Shown here: positions 4,234 to 6,248 of the stretch, piece after piece | How the letters are laid out: every line of letters begins with the position of its first letter | Numbering within the stretch: the stretch's first letter is position 1 | Program-made: the position numbers and the translations under genes | Source of the DNA: Acidimicrobiales bacterium | Lineage (GTDB): Bacteria > Actinomycetota > Acidimicrobiia > Acidimicrobiales > JABEUL01 | Reading direction: 5' to 3' | Length of the DNA: 6,248 bases | Assembly: GCA_027451605.1 (NCBI GenBank) | Contig: DAIDJA010000045.1 | Location: 1 to 6,248, forward strand | Notes under the pieces: generated by a model | Told to the model about the DNA's origin: nothing | The model's database searches: none | What the model saw: only the letters and a program-made list of their open reading frames with translations

Positions 4234-5838
4234 TTGGCAATAAATGAAAATTCACCCGGCCAAAACAGAGAAGTTAGACAAAGCACAGACCTTAGCCAAA
4301 ACAGAGATCCCGGACAAACAAAAGATATTAGTGAAAAGCCAAAAATGAGCGAAAATAATGAATCAAAGTGGTGGCAAGACGCCTCCGGTGTATGGCATCT
4401 GACCGAATCTAACTCCAACGGTGGCGCGGGTGCAAATGAATCTCCGGTCGCTGGACAAAGTTACACAAACTCCGGATGGTCTCAGGAAGATCTGGAGAAA
4501 TATAGAAATGAAAACTTTTCCTATTATGATCAAAACTACCTGAATCAGCAATATGGCATCGACCCGGTAAGTTTTTCAAAACCTCCCCCTAAAAATAGCT
4601 TTATCGGTCAGATTTACAAAACGGGTGGCAACCATTCTAAAACCAATTATGCTCCTGCTTACAATCAATTTCACGGGCAACAATATAATAACTCCAATTA
4701 TCAAAACACTTCGAAAAAACGCGGCGGCAAAATTATTGTCTTTGCAACTCTTATACCGATAATGACCATAGCTTTGATCATATCCCTTCTTGTTTTCGTT
4801 GTAGTCCCAAAAATTAACCATCTGGTTCAGCAAGCATCAAACTATGAATATCTGGGAAATACAGGGATTCCAAATAACGGTACCTACCCGCCGAATTCAA
4901 CAACACCAAATTCCGGACAAACTCCCATAACGATAACAAACTTCAACAGTGTCTTAAATCCACAGATCGAGCAGTCAGTAATTAACAATGTTTGGACACC
5001 TTTTACGGAAGCCGTTTTATCCCGCAACGTAGCTGAACTATCCAATTATGCCATCCCTTCGGCGGTTGATATAGTGGTCGGTGCGCTTTCCTGCGGGTGC
5101 CAGCCATGGCCTCTGGCATACGACCAAATAGCTTTTACGGCACCGATCCAAAGTACCTACCCGATATACTTTTTGGCCCAGATGTTGGGTAAAGATTATG
5201 ACGGAAACAACGAAACAAGGTTTGCAATATTCTCACAAAACAGCCCAACGTCGGTATGGATGATTGACACAGTTTCGATCTATTCGGGTCCTAAAACTCA
5301 ACCCTTGATGGGATCATATTCAAATGCCACAACAAATATTATTCAGTCCGCACCGACCCAGGCTAATACGTTATTATCCGCTACCGCTCTACAGATCAGA
5401 AATTGGCTTCAAGCCATTGACACTTCTAATACATTTCCGGTAAACATACCTCCGCTGCCTGCAGATTTTATGTCAAATTCACAAATCACAGACATTATTC
5501 AAGAAAATAATAAGGCAAACCAATATTATTTAGCTCATTTCCAAAAAGATATATCCCAAACCCACACCCTTGATTTCGTAAGTCCCGTATTTGATATCGG
5601 GAATCAGTACTATCTGATTTGTTCAAATATCGAATATAACAATTCGCTGGTCACGACGAACGGAAAGTCTTTAGTACAACCAACTGATATGAGTCAATAT
5701 GGCAACCAACTTCTTCCCGGAACTTATTCTGCAATCAAGTACTTTTACAACCATTCTGACTGTTATATGTCGACTTTAAATCAAGCATGGTGGTGGACGG
5801 ATTACGGCGGAATCTACGCGATGGTTGGAGTCCCATAA
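4234..5838 (+). CDS. Single-pass membrane protein of unknown function, large extracytoplasmic domain
   Basis: I do not recognise the family. Layout of the 534 residues: a tandem repeat of a 12-residue unit (10-33); KWWQDASGVWHL (45-56), a variant of a WWQ-x-x-G-x-W motif I recall near the N-termini of Acidimicrobiia proteins; a tail rich in Asn, Gln, Tyr, Ser and Gly to about 160; basic KKRGGK (161-166); one membrane helix (about 167-191); an Asn/Thr/Pro-rich linker (204-235); and a 300-residue outer domain ending in a WWW-x-D-Y-G-G motif (519-526). Lysines and arginine before the helix put the N-terminus inside. Four cysteines lie outside: C287 and C289 (SCGCQPWP), C463, C510, which may form disulfides. 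The TTG at 4234 is the first start after an in-frame TAA and has no Shine-Dalgarno; ATG 4345 (M38) is the alternative and would put the WWQ motif ten residues from the start, but also lacks a ribosome site. The gene is real by length and composition; its role is unknown. Confidence 0.85.
   Translation: MAINENSPGQNREVRQSTDLSQNRDPGQTKDISEKPKMSENNESKWWQDASGVWHLTESNSNGGAGANESPVAGQSYTNSGWSQEDLEKYRNENFSYYDQNYLNQQYGIDPVSFSKPPPKNSFIGQIYKTGGNHSKTNYAPAYNQFHGQQYNNSNYQNTSKKRGGKIIVFATLIPIMTIALIISLLVFVVVPKINHLVQQASNYEYLGNTGIPNNGTYPPNSTTPNSGQTPITITNFNSVLNPQIEQSVINNVWTPFTEAVLSRNVAELSNYAIPSAVDIVVGALSCGCQPWPLAYDQIAFTAPIQSTYPIYFLAQMLGKDYDGNNETRFAIFSQNSPTSVWMIDTVSIYSGPKTQPLMGSYSNATTNIIQSAPTQANTLLSATALQIRNWLQAIDTSNTFPVNIPPLPADFMSNSQITDIIQENNKANQYYLAHFQKDISQTHTLDFVSPVFDIGNQYYLICSNIEYNNSLVTTNGKSLVQPTDMSQYGNQLLPGTYSAIKYFYNHSDCYMSTLNQAWWWTDYGGIYAMVGVP
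4261..4332 (+). repeat. In-frame 36-bp tandem repeat at the start of the membrane protein gene
   Basis: Two 36-bp units encode QNREVRQSTDLS (residues 10-21) and QNRDPGQTKDIS (22-33). The 13-mer GCCAAAACAGAGA occurs exactly 36 bp apart (4259-4271 and 4295-4307). The differences are mostly conservative (E/D, S/T, L/I) and the length keeps the frame, as expected if the region is translated. Confidence 0.75.
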
Positions 5839-5927
5839 AACAACATCATTTTTCCCAAATTAAACTATTTAAACATTCGTATTCAATTAGTTTTGCAGAT
5901 GAATCCCAAAACGTATTGATCGAAAAA

Positions 5928-5964
5928 CTTATAATGGCCATTAACTAAATCAGGTCATTATAAG
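5928..5964. terminator. Long hairpin, possible minus-strand terminator
   Basis: CTTATAATGGCC (5928-5939) and GGTCATTATAAG (5953-5964) form 12-base arms with a single G-U, around a 13-base loop. Five A (5923-5927) precede it, so on the minus strand the stem is followed by TTTTT. That fits an intrinsic terminator for a minus-strand transcript from the right, or readthrough control behind the membrane protein gene, whose stop is 90 nt upstream; on the + strand no T-run follows. The stem is A+T-rich. Both arms also contain TATAAT on their own strand, so promoter or operator use is possible. Confidence 0.4.
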
Positions 5965-5998
5965 AACCGCTGATTTTCCGATACAAATTCAATAGCCA

Positions 5999-6031
5999 TT
6001 GACACAATAACCTAAATGTCAAATGTACAAT
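5999..6031 (+). promoter_or_regulatory. Possible promoter facing the right edge
   Basis: A perfect -35 hexamer TTGACA (5999-6004) is followed by TGTACAAT, whose TACAAT (6026-6031) matches the -10 at five of six positions. The 21-bp spacing is too long for a standard promoter. The inverse hexamer TGTCAA at 6017-6022 makes the spacer a dyad, which could be an operator. Confidence 0.25.
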
Positions 6032-6248
6032 ATTTAAAAGCAAAATTAATTAAGAGATGAAAGTTTTTTAATGGGTGCCACACAAACACAAACGTGTGCT
6101 ACTTACCATCTGAAAGGCTGTTAAATATTTCTTCCACCACAAATATTTTTGTACTTGTGGACCCAATGCAGAAAGAAGGTAATAGCTAAAAAACATACGG
6201 TATCGTTATGGAGGAAGATTTAAAGGAAATTGTACACTAATAATATCA

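Larger units (their letters stand above)
5839..6248. other. 410-bp region with no convincing gene, several inverted repeats
   Basis: No ORF of useful length with a ribosome site appears on either strand. Besides the hairpin at 5928-5964 it holds TTGACA/TGTCAA (5999-6004, 6017-6022), CACAC/GTGTG (6079-6083, 6094-6098) and CCACAA/TTGTGG (6137-6142, 6155-6160). GGAGGAAG at 6210-6217 and AAAGGA could serve a gene that starts beyond the right edge. The region may be a plain spacer with promoter elements, or include a small RNA; the sequence does not decide. Confidence 0.5.

Noticed and set aside
6071..6124. 17-codon ORF starting [17 protein letters not shown]
   Set aside because: No ribosome site, very short, and it overlaps an inverted repeat; nothing supports translation.
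6208..6240. 10-codon ORF MEEDLKEIVH near the right edge
   Set aside because: Too short and stops inside the window; its GGAGGAAG may instead belong to a gene beginning further right.
1..6248. CRISPR array, IS element, integrase or toxin-antitoxin pair
   Set aside because: No regularly spaced repeats, transposase or recombinase ORF, attachment-site duplication or small overlapping gene pair is visible.

Overview
The window looks like chromosomal DNA from a fairly A+T-rich actinobacterium. Two WhiB-family iron-sulfur regulators (a family confined to Actinobacteria and their phages), an actinobacterial-type VWA protein and a GuaB3-type IMPDH relative support this. A WWQ-x-x-(S)G-x-W motif in the membrane protein, which I remember as common near the N-termini of Acidimicrobiia proteins, makes class Acidimicrobiia my best guess. 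That placement is inference. The window looks like ordinary core sequence: I see no IS element, phage gene, CRISPR array, tRNA or rRNA.

Layout, left to right. (1) Bases 2-952, + strand: the C-terminal half of a VWA (von Willebrand factor A) protein, cut by the left edge. (2) 953-1075: an intergenic region with a nested array of ATGTAAT/ATTACAT half-sites just upstream of (3) a 96-residue WhiB2-like protein (1076-1366, +). (4) A bidirectional terminator at about 1386-1421 separates it from a convergent minus-strand gene set. (5) That set reads guaB3 (3824 to 2661), then a second WhiB-family gene (2597 to 2274), then a glutamate formimidoyltransferase homologue (2267 to 1446). The last two are 6 nt apart and in the same reading frame. 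(6) 3825-4233 is a 409-bp divergent intergenic region with a good sigma-A-like promoter for guaB3 and candidate promoters in the other direction. (7) 4234-5838, +: a 534-residue single-pass membrane protein of unknown function. (8) 5839-6248 has no convincing gene but holds several inverted repeats.

How the genes may work together. The minus-strand set combines a purine-nucleotide enzyme (GuaB3), an Fe-S regulator and a folate one-carbon enzyme, which suggests a small metabolic operon with a redox- or NO-responsive regulator inside it. The VWA protein normally works with a MoxR/magnesium-chelatase-like AAA+ ATPase, whose gene would lie off the left edge. The membrane protein has no functional link to its neighbours that I can see.

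I did not find an obviously new multi-gene system. The items most worth a second look are the Fur/Zur-like palindromes before the first whiB, the in-frame whiB/ftcD junction, the tandemly duplicated ftcD 3' end, the GuaB3 that keeps the catalytic cysteine, and the unknown membrane protein.
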